A stretch of 64,000 nucleotides of DNA from Moritella yayanosii (GTDB lineage: Bacteria; Pseudomonadota; Gammaproteobacteria; Enterobacterales; Moritellaceae), in NCBI RefSeq assembly GCF_900465055.1, contig NZ_LS483250.1:496001-560000 (forward strand), in the 5' to 3' direction. Numbering within the stretch: the stretch's first letter is position 1; every line of letters begins with the position of its first letter. Both the position numbers and the translations under genes were made by a program. The notes below the pieces were generated by a model. It was not told where the DNA came from and did no database searches. It worked only from the letters and a program-made list of their open reading frames with translations. This document shows positions 63,687 through 64,000 of this stretch, piece after piece.

Positions 63687-64000
63687 CTTGAAAATTGAAA
63701 GTATGACGAAATCAATTGTTGATGAAACAAGTGTGAAAATTGAAGAGAATGTAGAGCCAATTTTAGTTAGAGAGCTAGTTCCTGTGGCTAAGCAATGTTC
63801 AGAATGCCAAGCGGAATTTGGTTGTGGCGTTGCCTCGGCAATAGAGCAGGGTGGTTGTTGGTGTCAAGATTTACCCGCCATTATGCCATTAGGTACGTTG
63901 AGTGATTGTTTGTGTAAAGCATGTTTAGCCAAGGTCATCGGTGTCGAAATCAATAAACAGCTTGATGCGGCTGGTTCACCCAAAGCGCGTCTTGCACTGG
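63679..64000 (+). CDS. Cysteine-rich CWC protein, N-terminal part (runs off the window)
   Basis: It starts at the ATG at 63679 (or at 63703) and is open to the end of the window. The cysteine pattern CSECQAEFGCGVASAIEQGG then CWCQDLPAIMPL and CLCKACL is that of the cysteine-rich CWC family, named for its CWC motif; about 8 cysteines are probably metal ligands. It overlaps the tail of the BtuF-like remnant by 8 bases. Function unknown. No stop codon is seen, so the protein continues beyond residue 107. Confidence 0.78.
   Translation, partial: MYNLKIESMTKSIVDETSVKIEENVEPILVRELVPVAKQCSECQAEFGCGVASAIEQGGCWCQDLPAIMPLGTLSDCLCKACLAKVIGVEINKQLDAAGSPKARLAL

Overview
The window reads as chromosomal DNA of a marine, probably cold-adapted gammaproteobacterium. 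Protein similarities (Ugp, Liu, Bkd, YdbH/YnbE/YdbL, NSS transporter, TyrR-controlled permease) and moderate-to-low G+C point to the Moritella/Shewanella/Vibrio neighbourhood, and Moritella is my best guess (inference). No rRNA, tRNA or CRISPR array was seen.

Layout. 1-735: end of etfA. 845-2062: glgC. 2359-2600: a wrecked catalase gene. 2733-11755: a complete leucine/isovalerate (liu) operon on the minus strand, liuA-liuB-liuC-liuD-liuE-acetoacetyl-CoA synthetase, closed by a hairpin. 12095-14230: a chemoreceptor. 14369-18687: ugpBAEC glycerol-3-phosphate ABC importer. 18817-21547: a LysE-type exporter remnant and a Fur-box-preceded TonB-dependent receptor with one in-frame stop. 21806-24503: a membrane acyltransferase beside an adenylation/carrier didomain protein. 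24658-27113: an FNR-box-preceded operon of two DUF1538 membrane proteins, a PII-like protein and a CBS protein. 27267-28601: NSS sodium symporter. 29162-37167: leucine dehydrogenase, the three branched-chain 2-oxoacid dehydrogenase subunits and fused isobutyryl-CoA mutase (IcmF). 37705-38463: a HisA of eukaryotic HIS6 type. 38485-39192: a TnpB remnant. 39332-43439: orphan type IV pilin, DUF547 protein, Omp85-like barrel, YajD, zinc peptidase. 43504-48977: chaperone-usher fimbria with a VpsT/CsgD-like regulator. 49356-57196: zinc ribbon, YdbH-YnbE-YdbL, PagL-like deacylase, aromatic amino acid permease with two perfect TyrR boxes, ABC exporter. 57269-60373: FeoB remnant, NnrS, ArsR, RpoS-like sigma factor, and a 174-bp MITE-like element. 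60396-64000: anchored hypothetical protein, P-loop kinase-like protein, ChrA, a cobalamin-binding-protein remnant, and the start of a CWC protein.

The strongest theme is branched-chain amino acid catabolism. Leucine dehydrogenase and Bkd deaminate and decarboxylate Leu/Ile/Val; the Liu enzymes carry isovaleryl-CoA to acetyl-CoA and acetoacetate; IcmF interconverts isobutyryl- and n-butyryl-CoA; ETF accepts electrons from the acyl-CoA dehydrogenase. A second theme is gene decay: catalase, LysE-type exporter, TonB receptor, TnpB, FeoB and a BtuF-like protein are all broken.

The best candidates for undescribed biology are the DUF1538/PII/CBS operon, the adenylation-carrier plus acyltransferase pair, and the eukaryotic-type HisA. 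All functions are inferred from reading the sequence; no database search was possible.
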